Under the pieces are notes generated by a model. The model saw nothing but the letters and a program-made list of their open reading frames with translations, searched no databases and was not told the origin of the DNA. A program made the position numbers and the translations under genes. From Candidatus Methanomethylicaceae archaeon (GTDB taxonomy: Archaea > Thermoproteota > Methanomethylicia > Methanomethylicales > Methanomethylicaceae), in assembly GCA_026414165.1 (NCBI GenBank), contig JAOAJN010000006.1:31350-95349 (forward strand): a DNA stretch of 64,000 nucleotides, given 5' to 3'. How positions within the stretch are numbered: the first letter of the stretch is position 1; every line of letters begins with the position of its first letter. This document shows, in pieces, positions 18,415 through 28,230 of this stretch.

Positions 18415-20814
18415 TTATTTCTTACGCATGCCAAGAATTGCAGCTATGATTATCGCAATGATGGCTAAAGCGATGGCGCCATAGGCTATGCTAGTGAGTG
18501 ATGCTACCTGGGAGTTTAGGGATGCTACTTGGGAGCTCAATGAAGATACTTGGTTCTTGTATGTGGTTAGCATCTCATCGACGGAAGTTATTGTTACCTT
18601 AACCGAATCTGTTTTCTGGGACGGAATTGCTAAAGTTAATCCGCTGTACGGAAATGTTGGACCGGTCGCTGTCGAGGCAGCTGCGGTCTTGGCTCCTACT
18701 CCTGGCAGGGTTACCCTGAAGTAATATGTTCCAGTGCTTGTAGGAACATAAACTAGCTGGTAGTATCCACCAGTTGTTGTTATCGTCTGAGCTACTGGTG
18801 TAAAGGTTGAGTTGTCGGTACTCATCTCCAAGAGTGCTACGAACCCACCCTCCTGAATTGCAATCACGGGGTCAACACTGAACTGCCCTGTAAACACGAT
18901 GGGCTCATTCACAAGATATGTGGCGCCCACAGCAACCTGTCCTGCCGCAGCTGGCACTTTGTATCCGGCCTTGGCTAGATACTCTTTGGCCTTGGCGGGG
19001 TTGTATTCTCTTGGTACACATTCAGTGTTGTAGTATGGGCTCAGTGGATTAACATGCACAGAGGCGGGTTCTGCGAATCCGCTAAGGAGATTGTCTATGA
19101 TAAGTTTACGAGGTATGAGATATTCAAAGGCAAGTCTTACATATCTTGCCGCCTCAGCAGCCCTCGATGGATCTTGTTTTCCAAGTGGAGTGGCAGTACC
19201 AGTTCCAAAGACAGGGTGCCTCATGTTGTACCCAAGCTGTTGAATTCCTGAGCCTCTCAGTATGTAGTTAGTGGCAAAGTTGAGGTTACCAGCCTGATAG
19301 TCCCTGGAGAGCTGATAGTTCTGGTCGAGTATGTGTACCTCTCCATTCTTGAGGGCGGCAATGGCAGCATCCTTCTCTACTATGTATCTCACATAGAACT
19401 TCTGAACTTGGAATAGACCTTGTGACTCCAAAGCGGCTTTATTCCAGTAGTTATTGAACTTCTCAAGTGTGGCTATTGCCTTTACAGGATCGTATTTCAC
19501 GAACTTGTATGGACCACATCCGATAGGACCTGAGAAGGTCTGCCCATTAGAGGTGTACGTTCCAGTGCCCTTGTTAAATGGATGCTCTTTCCATTTCTCA
19601 AATGGAACGTTGCCCAGAACATGTTTCGGAAGTATGGCTACACCATCGCCTTCTGGATGGAATGTTGCTGCTGGCTTACCAAGCCCTCCAAAGTCCGCGA
19701 TAGTGATCCTTACTGTGTACTTATCAACGGCTTCTATTGTGGCCTTCCTTGGATTGCTCACATTAGCTGGTGCAGGGTAATAGCCCACACCATTTTCAAG
19801 GTCGATTACAAGCCTTGTTGTTGTTCCGTCAAGCCATTTGAAAGTTATATCCTCACCAATATAGCCCGCCTCATAAGCTGATTGCTGCGATCCAGACTGC
19901 GGGTTAAGGTATGCCAAAAATGAGAAGACTACATCGTCAGCGGTGACTTCTATGCCATCATGGAAGTAGACGCCGGACCTTATTTTGTATGTAAAGGTTC
20001 TTCCGTCAGCTGAAACAGTCGGGTGGTCTAAGGCTATGGCAGGCTTAAACTCGTAGTTTGAGTCAAGGTAGTAGAGGGAGTCAAATATGGAGTTGAAGAC
20101 CAGAGTGTCGTACCAAGAATTGGATAATGGTGGACAGAGGTCCAACAATTCACCAGTGGTTGCAAGTACTACTTCACTCCTTCCAGTAAGGAACTGAGGT
20201 GTCGGACCGATGTTGTCGAAGATCCACTCGTAGCCGTGGAAGTTTAGGGCACTGTCTGCTGTGAAGACAGCCTGTGAGAAGAATATCTGTGATGCGGGGA
20301 CATCATTGTACTGGACCATCTGCCAGTCCTTGAATGCCTTTATGCCCTCGGGAGTGTATCCCTTTGTCATAAAAGATTCTATTAATCTATCACTCTGAGG
20401 GTTATTCCAGAGGAAGTAGTTTGAGTTTGGTGGAAGGTTCTTGCTGTAGTAAATTTGGAATGTGCCAGAGAAGGGTGTTGAAGGAGCTCCAGGCGTCCAT
20501 CCGATGAATAAGGCGTCCCAACCGCCCTCGTCCCAAGTCTTTCCAATTTTCTCGGGAGGCGGGGTCAATATCCTGTCATAAACAGAGCCCCAACCCAAGA
20601 AGACGACCCTAGCATCAATGCCTACTGACTGAAATGAATTAGCAATGATAAGACCCCACTGTCTTCTTAGTAAGTTGGCTGTTCCAGGTGCCACAAGTGT
20701 CATTTTGAATAGTGGTTGATCTGCGGAAAGCACCAAAGGTTGTACGAAGGCAAACACCGACACTACCATCATCCCTGCCATTGCTATTGCAAAAATAGAT
20801 TTTCTTTTCATCAA
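18415..20814 (-). CDS. ABC transporter peptide/solute-binding protein (family 5) with C-terminal coiled coil and membrane anchor
   Basis: SBP_bac_5-like body (YKIRSGVYFHDGIEVTADDVVFSF); C-term SSLSSQVASLNSQVASLTS + TM + RKK. Confidence 0.88.
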   Translation of the reverse strand: MMKRKSIFAIAMAGMMVVSVFAFVQPLVLSADQPLFKMTLVAPGTANLLRRQWGLIIANSFQSVGIDARVVFLGWGSVYDRILTPPPEKIGKTWDEGGWDALFIGWTPGAPSTPFSGTFQIYYSKNLPPNSNYFLWNNPQSDRLIESFMTKGYTPEGIKAFKDWQMVQYNDVPASQIFFSQAVFTADSALNFHGYEWIFDNIGPTPQFLTGRSEVVLATTGELLDLCPPLSNSWYDTLVFNSIFDSLYYLDSNYEFKPAIALDHPTVSADGRTFTYKIRSGVYFHDGIEVTADDVVFSFLAYLNPQSGSQQSAYEAGYIGEDITFKWLDGTTTRLVIDLENGVGYYPAPANVSNPRKATIEAVDKYTVRITIADFGGLGKPAATFHPEGDGVAILPKHVLGNVPFEKWKEHPFNKGTGTYTSNGQTFSGPIGCGPYKFVKYDPVKAIATLEKFNNYWNKAALESQGLFQVQKFYVRYIVEKDAAIAALKNGEVHILDQNYQLSRDYQAGNLNFATNYILRGSGIQQLGYNMRHPVFGTGTATPLGKQDPSRAAEAARYVRLAFEYLIPRKLIIDNLLSGFAEPASVHVNPLSPYYNTECVPREYNPAKAKEYLAKAGYKVPAAAGQVAVGATYLVNEPIVFTGQFSVDPVIAIQEGGFVALLEMSTDNSTFTPVAQTITTTGGYYQLVYVPTSTGTYYFRVTLPGVGAKTAAASTATGPTFPYSGLTLAIPSQKTDSVKVTITSVDEMLTTYKNQVSSLSSQVASLNSQVASLTSIAYGAIALAIIAIIIAAILGMRKK

Positions 20815-20972
20815 ATATCACCCATATTGGTGGTGTATTGAAATATTGGTCTTAAAGTGTATTTAAGATCTGTCATTCTCATTGGCTTGTTTAAAAAATA
20901 CTTATGGTAAATATAAAACAAGAAATTTAAATGAAATGGGTGTCTCCAAACTTAAGTGTCGGCATTTTAGAT

Positions 20973-21965
20973 TCAGAGAAACTTATTCCAGTAGTGACAT
21001 GAAACGAAGTGATCTAAATCCACTTGAGATAGCACAGGCTTCTCTTCTTTACACTTAGAATCCGCATATTGACATCTTGGGTGGAACCTGCAACCAGGGG
21101 GAGGATTAATAGGACTAGGTACTTCGCCCGGAAGGACAATAATGTTCATCTTTCTTTTCGGGTCTGGTATCGGAACCGCAGACATAAGTGCCCTCGTATA
21201 AGGATGCACAGGATGATCAAACAGCTTCTCCGTCGGAGCATGTTCAACAATCTCTCCAAGATACATCACAATTACGCGTTGTGAGATCTGCCTAACTGAA
21301 CTGAGATCGTGGGATATGTATAGGTAGGACATCCCCAGTTTTTCTTGAAGTTCCATGATCAAGTTCAGTATTTGAGCCCTTATCGACACATCCAATGAGG
21401 AGACGGGTTCGTCCGCAATAATGAACTTTGGCTCGACAGCCAACGCGCGTGCAATGCAGATCCTTTGCCTTTGTCCTCCGCTGAATTCGTGTGGGTATCT
21501 CTCTGCGTGATAGGGCTCAAGACCAACCATCTCTAGTAGTTTGTAGACCCTTTCCTTCCACTCGCTTGAGGGTACATGTCTATGTATTTTGAAGGGCTCA
21601 CTTATGATGTCGTATACAGTCATCCTCGGATCTAAGGATGCATAAGGATTTTGGAATACCATCTGCATAGATCTTCTGAGTTTAAGCTGTTCTTCCCTGG
21701 ATCCTTTTGAGAAGGTCTGGATGATGTCCTTTCCGCCGAAGAAGATCTGCCCTGAGGAGGGCTTCTCTAAATAAAGAATTAGCTTTCCAGTCGTGGTCTT
21801 TCCACAGCCACTCTCGCCCACCAGCCCTATAGTTTCCCTTTCATTTACAGTAAATGAGATGTGATCTACGGCATGGACGTTGCCAATTATCTTTTTTCTA
21901 AAGATTCCCCTAGAGTACACTGGGAAATATTTCACAAGATCCCTAACTTCAAGCAGTGGCGGCAT
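20973..21965 (-). CDS. Oligopeptide/dipeptide ABC transporter ATP-binding protein (OppF-like)
   Basis: Walker A GESGCGKTT, FSGGQRQRICIARAL, C-terminal CRFHPRCQYADSKC. Confidence 0.93.
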   Translation of the reverse strand: MPPLLEVRDLVKYFPVYSRGIFRKKIIGNVHAVDHISFTVNERETIGLVGESGCGKTTTGKLILYLEKPSSGQIFFGGKDIIQTFSKGSREEQLKLRRSMQMVFQNPYASLDPRMTVYDIISEPFKIHRHVPSSEWKERVYKLLEMVGLEPYHAERYPHEFSGGQRQRICIARALAVEPKFIIADEPVSSLDVSIRAQILNLIMELQEKLGMSYLYISHDLSSVRQISQRVIVMYLGEIVEHAPTEKLFDHPVHPYTRALMSAVPIPDPKRKMNIIVLPGEVPSPINPPPGCRFHPRCQYADSKCKEEKPVLSQVDLDHFVSCHYWNKFL

Positions 21966-21966
21966 T

Positions 21967-22941
21967 TCAGGATCTACCTCCTTGTAGCTCCCGCCATCTA
22001 TGGCAGGAAATAAAGTGGGAGTTGCCGACTTCTTCCAGTGGCGGCTTTCTTTCCTTGCAAAGGTCTATGGCATACTGGCAGCGTGGATGGAATCTGCAGC
22101 CAGAAGGCGGGTCAATCAGGTTTGGAATGTTGCCTGGGATTGAGATCAGCTTTCTCGTCTCGTCAAGTCTTGGGACCGCCTTTAGTAGCGCTTCGGTGTA
22201 TGGGTGGGGTCTCTCAAAGATGTCTTCTATACTACCGCTCTCCATGACATTTCCTGCGTAGAGAACGACTACATTCTTACACATTTCTGCAACAATTCCC
22301 ATGTCATGAGTGATCATTACCAAGGTCATGCCCAGTTCTTTCTGAAGATCCTTGAGAAGGGCAATAATCTGTGCCTGAATTGTCACATCCAAGTTCGTGG
22401 TGGGCTCATCTGCAAACAGAAGTTCAGGGTTTAGTAGTAGGGCTCTGGCTATACATATTCTCTGTTTCATACCGCCGCTGAACTGATGCGGGTACTGATA
22501 TATGGCATGTTCAGGGTCTGGAAGTTTCACGATTCTAAGTGCTTTAACCACCCGTTCCATGGCCTCGTCCTTCTTAACCTTCTCATGTTCGATTACAATG
22601 TCTGCTAACTGTGAGCCGATGGTGAATAGTGGATTTAATGAACTTGTAGGATCTTGAAATATGAGAGAGATCTTTTTACCCCGGTACTTCCGCATCTCTT
22701 CCTCTTTTTTGAGAAGGAGATCCTCACCATTAAACAGTACCTTGCCACCGATTATTTTTCCGGGTCTTGGTACAATTCTAAGTACGGATTGTGCAGTGAC
22801 TGATTTTCCGCTTCCGCTCTCCCCAACCAATCCAACAGTGCTGCCCTTTTCCACAGAAAGGGTCACATCATCAACTGCCTTGACTACTCCAGCCTCGGTG
22901 AAAAAGTAAGTCTTAAGATACTCTATCTCAAGCAAATTCAT
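21967..22941 (-). CDS. Oligopeptide/dipeptide ABC transporter ATP-binding protein (OppD-like)
   Basis: GESGSGKSVTAQSVL, FSGGMKQRICIARAL, CRFHPRCQYAIDLC. Confidence 0.93.
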   Translation of the reverse strand: MNLLEIEYLKTYFFTEAGVVKAVDDVTLSVEKGSTVGLVGESGSGKSVTAQSVLRIVPRPGKIIGGKVLFNGEDLLLKKEEEMRKYRGKKISLIFQDPTSSLNPLFTIGSQLADIVIEHEKVKKDEAMERVVKALRIVKLPDPEHAIYQYPHQFSGGMKQRICIARALLLNPELLFADEPTTNLDVTIQAQIIALLKDLQKELGMTLVMITHDMGIVAEMCKNVVVLYAGNVMESGSIEDIFERPHPYTEALLKAVPRLDETRKLISIPGNIPNLIDPPSGCRFHPRCQYAIDLCKERKPPLEEVGNSHFISCHRWRELQGGRS

Positions 22942-22947
22942 TTTGAA

Positions 22948-23898
22948 CTACTCCCTTAGTCTTGGATTTAGCGCGTCTGAAAGACCATCACCAACAAGGT
23001 TGAATGCGAGAACTGTTAGGAAGACTGCTAGTCCTGGAAATACCTCAGCCCACCAGACTGTCGAGAGGTCCTGCAAACTCTCCTCCATCAGGCGACCCCA
23101 CGTTATAGTGTTGGGGTCTCCAAATCCCAAGAAGCTCACAGCTGCCTCGACTAGAACAGCAGAGGCCATTGTCAAGGTTGCCAGCACGATTACCTGAGGC
23201 AATATGTTGGGAAAAATGTGGCGCAGCATAATCCATCTAGAACTTGCGCCTAGGCTTTTTGCTGCTTGAATAAACTCACACTCCTTCATCCTCAAAACCT
23301 CGCCTCTTATCACACGCGCGTAGGACGCCCAACCGAATATAGAGACTATAACCACCACTATTGTGAGACCGACCGGAATTTTTATGCCAAAAACATTCCA
23401 AAATGGCTCTGCTACTCCCAACTGGTAAATCCTTGAGAATAAGAGTATGAAGAGCAGAGATGGAAATACAAGAAACACCTCAGTAATCCTCATCAAGACG
23501 TCGTCAACGAGACGTCCAAAGTAGCCCGATACTATTCCGACCCCAACCGAAAGTGCCATACTTATAATAGTAACGGCCACGGCAACATAGATGGTGTAAA
23601 TTGAGCCATGAATAACTTCGCTGAAGACATCCGTCCCCATGACCGTGGTTCCAAATGGGTGTTTCCATGATGGTGGCTGCGCAGATTCCCCTTCGTAGAG
23701 GGGCTTGAAGGCGTCAGGATGAGGTCGGGCAGGGTAAGGTGCTATAACATTGTGAAAAGCCGCGATCGTCAAAAGTACGATAATCATGCCCAGTCCAACA
23801 AGACCAGACCTGTGCTTCTTGAATCTGCGCCAGGCAACCGCCCACTGGCTAGCACCCCTTTCTTTTATTTCTTTGTCAGATCTACGTCTAAGGTTCAC
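22948..23898 (-). CDS. Oligopeptide/dipeptide ABC transporter permease (OppC-like)
   Basis: HPFGTTVMGTDVFSEVIHGSIYTI; YARVIRGEVLRMKECEFIQAAKSLGAS EAA loop. Confidence 0.92.
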   Translation of the reverse strand: MNLRRRSDKEIKERGASQWAVAWRRFKKHRSGLVGLGMIIVLLTIAAFHNVIAPYPARPHPDAFKPLYEGESAQPPSWKHPFGTTVMGTDVFSEVIHGSIYTIYVAVAVTIISMALSVGVGIVSGYFGRLVDDVLMRITEVFLVFPSLLFILLFSRIYQLGVAEPFWNVFGIKIPVGLTIVVVIVSIFGWASYARVIRGEVLRMKECEFIQAAKSLGASSRWIMLRHIFPNILPQVIVLATLTMASAVLVEAAVSFLGFGDPNTITWGRLMEESLQDLSTVWWAEVFPGLAVFLTVLAFNLVGDGLSDALNPRLRE

Positions 23899-23910
23899 TC
23901 TTAAAACCTC

Positions 23911-24891
23911 CTAGTCTATAGTTACCCTAGGATCAACCCAAGCGTAAACCAAGTCGGTAATAAGGTTCGCAATTAGAATCATTATTGTTATGATCATTGT
24001 TATGCCCATTATAAGGGGGAAGTCCAGCCTTAGAGACGCAGTTACATAAGCTCTACCAAGTCCAGGCCAGCTGAATACAGTCTCAGTTACGGGCGCTCCT
24101 GCAAGCATTCCACCTATGGAAAGCCCAAGCAGAGTTAAAAGAGGTGTTATTGCGTTCTTCAGTGCGTACTTGTAAAGAACTTTTCTCTCGGGAATTCCAC
24201 TTGCCCTTGCTGCCATAATGTAGTCTTGCCTAAGAACCTCGAGCATGCCAGCCCTGAGCAGACGAACATTATAAGCCAAATTTGCGAATGTGAGGACCGT
24301 TACTGGTAACACGAGATGGGCAAGTTCGTCTAAAAATTCATTCTTTATACCAAAAACTGGCCAAAGATAAGGCGCACCATGTGCACCAGCCGATGGTAGC
24401 CAGCCAAGATGGTAAGAGAATATTAGAATTAACACGATTCCGAACCAGAAGACGGGCACAGAGATACCAAATATAGCTATGCTGGAGACCGTGTAGTCGG
24501 CAGCTGAACGTTGCTTTACTGCCGAGTACACTCCAGCAGGAATTGATATGAAGAAGGCAAGGAGAATGGATATGATCTGTAGTTTAGCAGTCTCCCATAT
24601 AAGAGACGAGATTATCTCATTGACAGGTCTGCCACCGTAGAGAGATTTTCCAAAGTCTCCATGGATGAAGTGGTCGAGCCATCTTAGGTATTGGATCGGG
24701 ATAGGATCGTTAAGACCGTAGTATTCCCTTAAGAATTGTCTTTGGGCCTCGGTTATGCTGGGATTTCCCGCTGTGGCAAGTTGAATAGGATCTCCAGCAG
24801 CATACATGACGAGAAAACTAACAAGGGAGATACCAATAATCAAAGGGACCATGTATATTGTCCGCCTTATAATGTACTTGGCTAGCCCCAA
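23911..24891 (-). CDS. Oligopeptide/dipeptide ABC transporter permease (OppB-like)
   Basis: YIIRRTIYMVPLIIGISLVSF; RLLRAGMLEVLRQDYIMAARASGIPERKVLYKYALKNA. Confidence 0.92.
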   Translation of the reverse strand: MGLAKYIIRRTIYMVPLIIGISLVSFLVMYAAGDPIQLATAGNPSITEAQRQFLREYYGLNDPIPIQYLRWLDHFIHGDFGKSLYGGRPVNEIISSLIWETAKLQIISILLAFFISIPAGVYSAVKQRSAADYTVSSIAIFGISVPVFWFGIVLILIFSYHLGWLPSAGAHGAPYLWPVFGIKNEFLDELAHLVLPVTVLTFANLAYNVRLLRAGMLEVLRQDYIMAARASGIPERKVLYKYALKNAITPLLTLLGLSIGGMLAGAPVTETVFSWPGLGRAYVTASLRLDFPLIMGITMIITIMILIANLITDLVYAWVDPRVTID

Positions 24892-25047
24892 GCAATGACA
24901 CCTTTTTTCTCAACTAATAGACTTTAGTATTTAAATTTTTGCAGAATTTTAACTGGATTTTATTTTTGATTTTTTGTATTTTACTCCATCGCGAATGTAA
25001 CCCTAATCTGAAAAAGGTCTTTTTTTAGTATCAATAATGGGGATTAT

Positions 25048-25917
25048 TTATTCTGCAATTGCTTCATATGCCCTTATGAGGGCCTGTGTCCCCTTCTCGC
25101 CTAGACCCTTTGCCTCTGCGATCCTGAATATCTGGTGTGCCAGTCCCGTGGCGAGTAGAGGTGCTCTAAGTTCCTCTGCAAGCTGAAGTGCCAACCGGAG
25201 ATCCTTCTGTTGGAGCCTTAACTTGAAGCCTGGCTCCATGTCGCCTGAAAGTATCTTCGGGGCAAGGTTTGATATAATGTTCGAAGCGCCAAGACCGCCA
25301 CTGACGACCTCGATCATCTTTCCAACATCCACAACAGTTCTCTTGCAAAGAGCGATCCCCTCACACATGGATACGATGTTCAACGCACAGATCACTTGAT
25401 TGCAGAGTTTGACGATCTCGCCAGCACCATTTCCTCCTACGTGGACAATTACTCGTCCCATTGCCCTGAATATTGGCAAGCACCTTTCAAAGACTTCCTT
25501 CTTGCCACCAACCATTATTGAGAGGGTGCCCTCGATCGCCCCCTTCTGACCACCGCTAACCGGCGCGTCCAGCATGTCAACACCTTTGGCTGCAAGCGCG
25601 TTGGCGATCTCGACGGAAACTTTGGGAGAGATTGTGCTCATATCTACCACCACCATTCCAGGACGGACGCCTTCGATCACGCCATTTTCGCCCAGAATTA
25701 CCTCCTTTACGTCTGGCGAGTCCGGAAGCATGGTTATAATGACGTCTGTTTTCTCGGCGACCTCACGACCTGAAAGTGCAGGTTTTGCACCTAATGCGAC
25801 AAGCTCGTCTACCGGCTTTCTGCTTCTGTTGTGCACTACAAGAGCGTAGCCATTTTTCAATAGATTTTTTGCCATTGGGAGGCCCATTATCCCAAGACCA
25901 ATAAATCCGATCTTCAA
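25048..25917 (-). CDS. 3-hydroxyisobutyrate dehydrogenase / 2-hydroxy-3-oxopropionate reductase family
   Basis: MKIGFIGLGIMGLPMAKNLLKNGY; DAPVSGGQKGAIEGTLSIMVGG; GNGAGEIVKLCNQ. Confidence 0.92.
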   Translation of the reverse strand: MKIGFIGLGIMGLPMAKNLLKNGYALVVHNRSRKPVDELVALGAKPALSGREVAEKTDVIITMLPDSPDVKEVILGENGVIEGVRPGMVVVDMSTISPKVSVEIANALAAKGVDMLDAPVSGGQKGAIEGTLSIMVGGKKEVFERCLPIFRAMGRVIVHVGGNGAGEIVKLCNQVICALNIVSMCEGIALCKRTVVDVGKMIEVVSGGLGASNIISNLAPKILSGDMEPGFKLRLQQKDLRLALQLAEELRAPLLATGLAHQIFRIAEAKGLGEKGTQALIRAYEAIAE

Positions 25918-26054
25918 AGTTTTAAGACCCCCATTCTCAAACGTCTTTAATTATGTATAAGAGTTGTGTCTCATGTACTAAATTTACTGATATTATAATC
26001 TGCAATCGATGATTCTCCCAAATTTTATATTTCATTGAACGATTAATATCTTAA

Positions 26055-26330
26055 GTGGTTAAATTGAAAGTATGTAAAGAGTGTAGGTGGTGGAGACCCG
26101 ACGCGGTTCTGATATACGTGGGCGAGTGTGAAAGAAAGCAAATCTCAACGAAAGAGCTGGACGGTCCTTGCGAGGTTTTTGCCAAGAAGGTTGAGTCGGA
26201 GTTTATGTGGTGTAGTGATTGTAGAGAAACTTTTCATAAAAGTGAGGCAAAACGGCACAGAGAGCATAACACATACCAAGAGGTACACGTTGATGAGGAT
26301 GTACACGAGTATATATCGGCTGGTGACTGA
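26055..26330 (+). CDS. Small Cys/His-rich zinc-binding protein upstream of KorA
   Basis: GTG start; CKECRWWRP, C..C; C2H2-like WCSDCRETFHKSEAKRHREH; stop abuts the next ATG (TGAATG). Confidence 0.65.
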   Translation: MVKLKVCKECRWWRPDAVLIYVGECERKQISTKELDGPCEVFAKKVESEFMWCSDCRETFHKSEAKRHREHNTYQEVHVDEDVHEYISAGD

Positions 26331-28229
26331 ATGGATTTAAATATAATAATAGGAGGGCCTCAAGGGGGAGGCGTTGAGACTGCAGGAATGCTATTGGTAA
26401 GGGCAACTGCCAGCGCCGGACTTGAGGTCTTCGGTATCAGGGAATATCATTCCAACATAAAGGGGAAACATAGTTATTTCCACGTGAGAGTCGCCGATAA
26501 GCCTGTTAACAGCATAAAGCTCCCTGCGGACATTCTTGGAGGGCTAGACCCTGAGACGCTGGCGACGCACTTCTCTGAGGTGAGAAGGGGAGGGACCGTG
26601 GTATACGACGAAGCTATCAAGGAGAAGGTGTTGACAAAGTCACCTTCCATGGACCCCGCGAAACTCAATAGACTCAGATCGGCGCTCGCAGAGAAGGGTA
26701 TAAAGGACACCATTGAAGGCCTGAGGGGGCATTTGGAAGGGGAAGGTGTTAGAGTCTACGCTTTTCCCTTTTCAGAGATTATATCAGAGATCCTCAAGGG
26801 TACGAAGATCCCCATCGAGAGGACCATGAATACTGCTATTACATCGGCAATACTCTCCATTATGGGCTTTGAGAAGCACATTGTTTATGAGGCTGTTGAT
26901 GGTCTCTTCAGGGGCAAGGCTGAAGTCGTAGAGATCAATAAGATGGTCATAGATGCCGTCTATGAAGAGTTTAAAGTTAAGTTTCAAGTTGAAAATAGGG
27001 ACAAAGAGGAATATGAAGGAGATAAGTATAGAGATAAGGTAAAGAAGAGACTTTTGCTTGCGGGAAATGACGCAGTAGCGATAGGCAAGATAGTTGGGGG
27101 GCTGAGGTTTCAGACATATTACCCCATAACCCCGGCCGCAGACGAGTCCCTGGCAATAGAGGAGTCTGCAAAGATATTCAATGAAGAAGGGAACGTAATT
27201 GGATCGCCCATAGTCATCCAGAGCGAGGACGAGATATCTGCCGTGGGGATGGCAATCGGCGGAGCTCTGATTGGTGTTAGGAGTGCTACTTCTACCAGCG
27301 GACCAGGCTTTTCCCTGATGGTCGAAGGGCTTGGGTGGGCAGGGATTAATGAAGTTCCTTTGGTAATAACATACTATCAAAGAGGTGGACCCTCGACTGG
27401 TCTACCAACGAGGCACAGTCAGTCAGATCTACTCTTCTCGATATTTGCAGGGCATGGAGAGTTTTCTAGGATTGTGATAGCATCCGGGGACCATCGTGAG
27501 GCAATAGAAGATGCTGTCAAGTGCTTCAATTACGCAGAGATGTTTCAGGTGCCAGTGATTCACCTACTCGACAAGGGTCTTGCGAACTCTGTCACAACAG
27601 TGCCAATTCCGTCTATCGAGATACCAATTGTCAGAGGGAGTATCGTTAATGGTGGGGAAGATTATGAAAGGTTCAGGCTTACGGAGGATGGAATCTCACC
27701 CAGAGCCTTCCTCGGGAGGGCAATCCAGTGGTACACGGGGGATGAACATAACGAACGTGGAAACATATGCGAAGATCCATTCGTTAGGGAGGAGATGTAC
27801 AGGAAGAGGATGGAAAAGAGTAGGACGATCCTCAAGGAGGTACCAGACGAAGATAAGGCGAGGTTTTATGGTAATGAGAAATATGACGGCCTGCTTCTCA
27901 CATGGGGGACGACCAAGGGAGCCGTCGTGGACGCTCTGCCGACGCTCAACGCCCTTGGGGAGAGGGTTTCGGTGCTCCAAGTTAGACTGATGGAGCCATT
28001 CCCAGCCGATTACATCTCTAAGTTCATTGCCAGTTCCAAAAGGGTCGTTTCAATAGAGGCCAACTACACAGGGCAGCTTGCTTGGTTAGTAGAGCGTTAT
28101 TTTATGAGAGAGGTAGATTGTAGAGTGCTTAAGTATACCGGAAGGATGGTATCAGAGGACGAGGTAGTCAGCGCCTACAGGCGAATCAGAGGCGGGGAGA
28201 GAAGAGTTGTTTTAACAGGGGGGGAATGA
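26331..28229 (+). CDS. korA: 2-oxoacid:ferredoxin oxidoreductase, fused gamma/alpha subunit
   Basis: N-terminal gamma domain GGPQGGGVETAGMLLVRA; alpha domain YYPITPAADESL, SEDEISAVGMAIGGALIGVRSATSTSGPGFSLM. Confidence 0.92.
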   Translation: MDLNIIIGGPQGGGVETAGMLLVRATASAGLEVFGIREYHSNIKGKHSYFHVRVADKPVNSIKLPADILGGLDPETLATHFSEVRRGGTVVYDEAIKEKVLTKSPSMDPAKLNRLRSALAEKGIKDTIEGLRGHLEGEGVRVYAFPFSEIISEILKGTKIPIERTMNTAITSAILSIMGFEKHIVYEAVDGLFRGKAEVVEINKMVIDAVYEEFKVKFQVENRDKEEYEGDKYRDKVKKRLLLAGNDAVAIGKIVGGLRFQTYYPITPAADESLAIEESAKIFNEEGNVIGSPIVIQSEDEISAVGMAIGGALIGVRSATSTSGPGFSLMVEGLGWAGINEVPLVITYYQRGGPSTGLPTRHSQSDLLFSIFAGHGEFSRIVIASGDHREAIEDAVKCFNYAEMFQVPVIHLLDKGLANSVTTVPIPSIEIPIVRGSIVNGGEDYERFRLTEDGISPRAFLGRAIQWYTGDEHNERGNICEDPFVREEMYRKRMEKSRTILKEVPDEDKARFYGNEKYDGLLLTWGTTKGAVVDALPTLNALGERVSVLQVRLMEPFPADYISKFIASSKRVVSIEANYTGQLAWLVERYFMREVDCRVLKYTGRMVSEDEVVSAYRRIRGGERRVVLTGGE

Positions 28230-28230
28230 T

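Noticed and set aside
20820-20833. Inverted repeat CACCAATATGGGTG upstream of the solute-binding protein
   Set aside because: Only 4-bp arms, and it overlaps a normal GGTGAT Shine-Dalgarno; likely coincidental.
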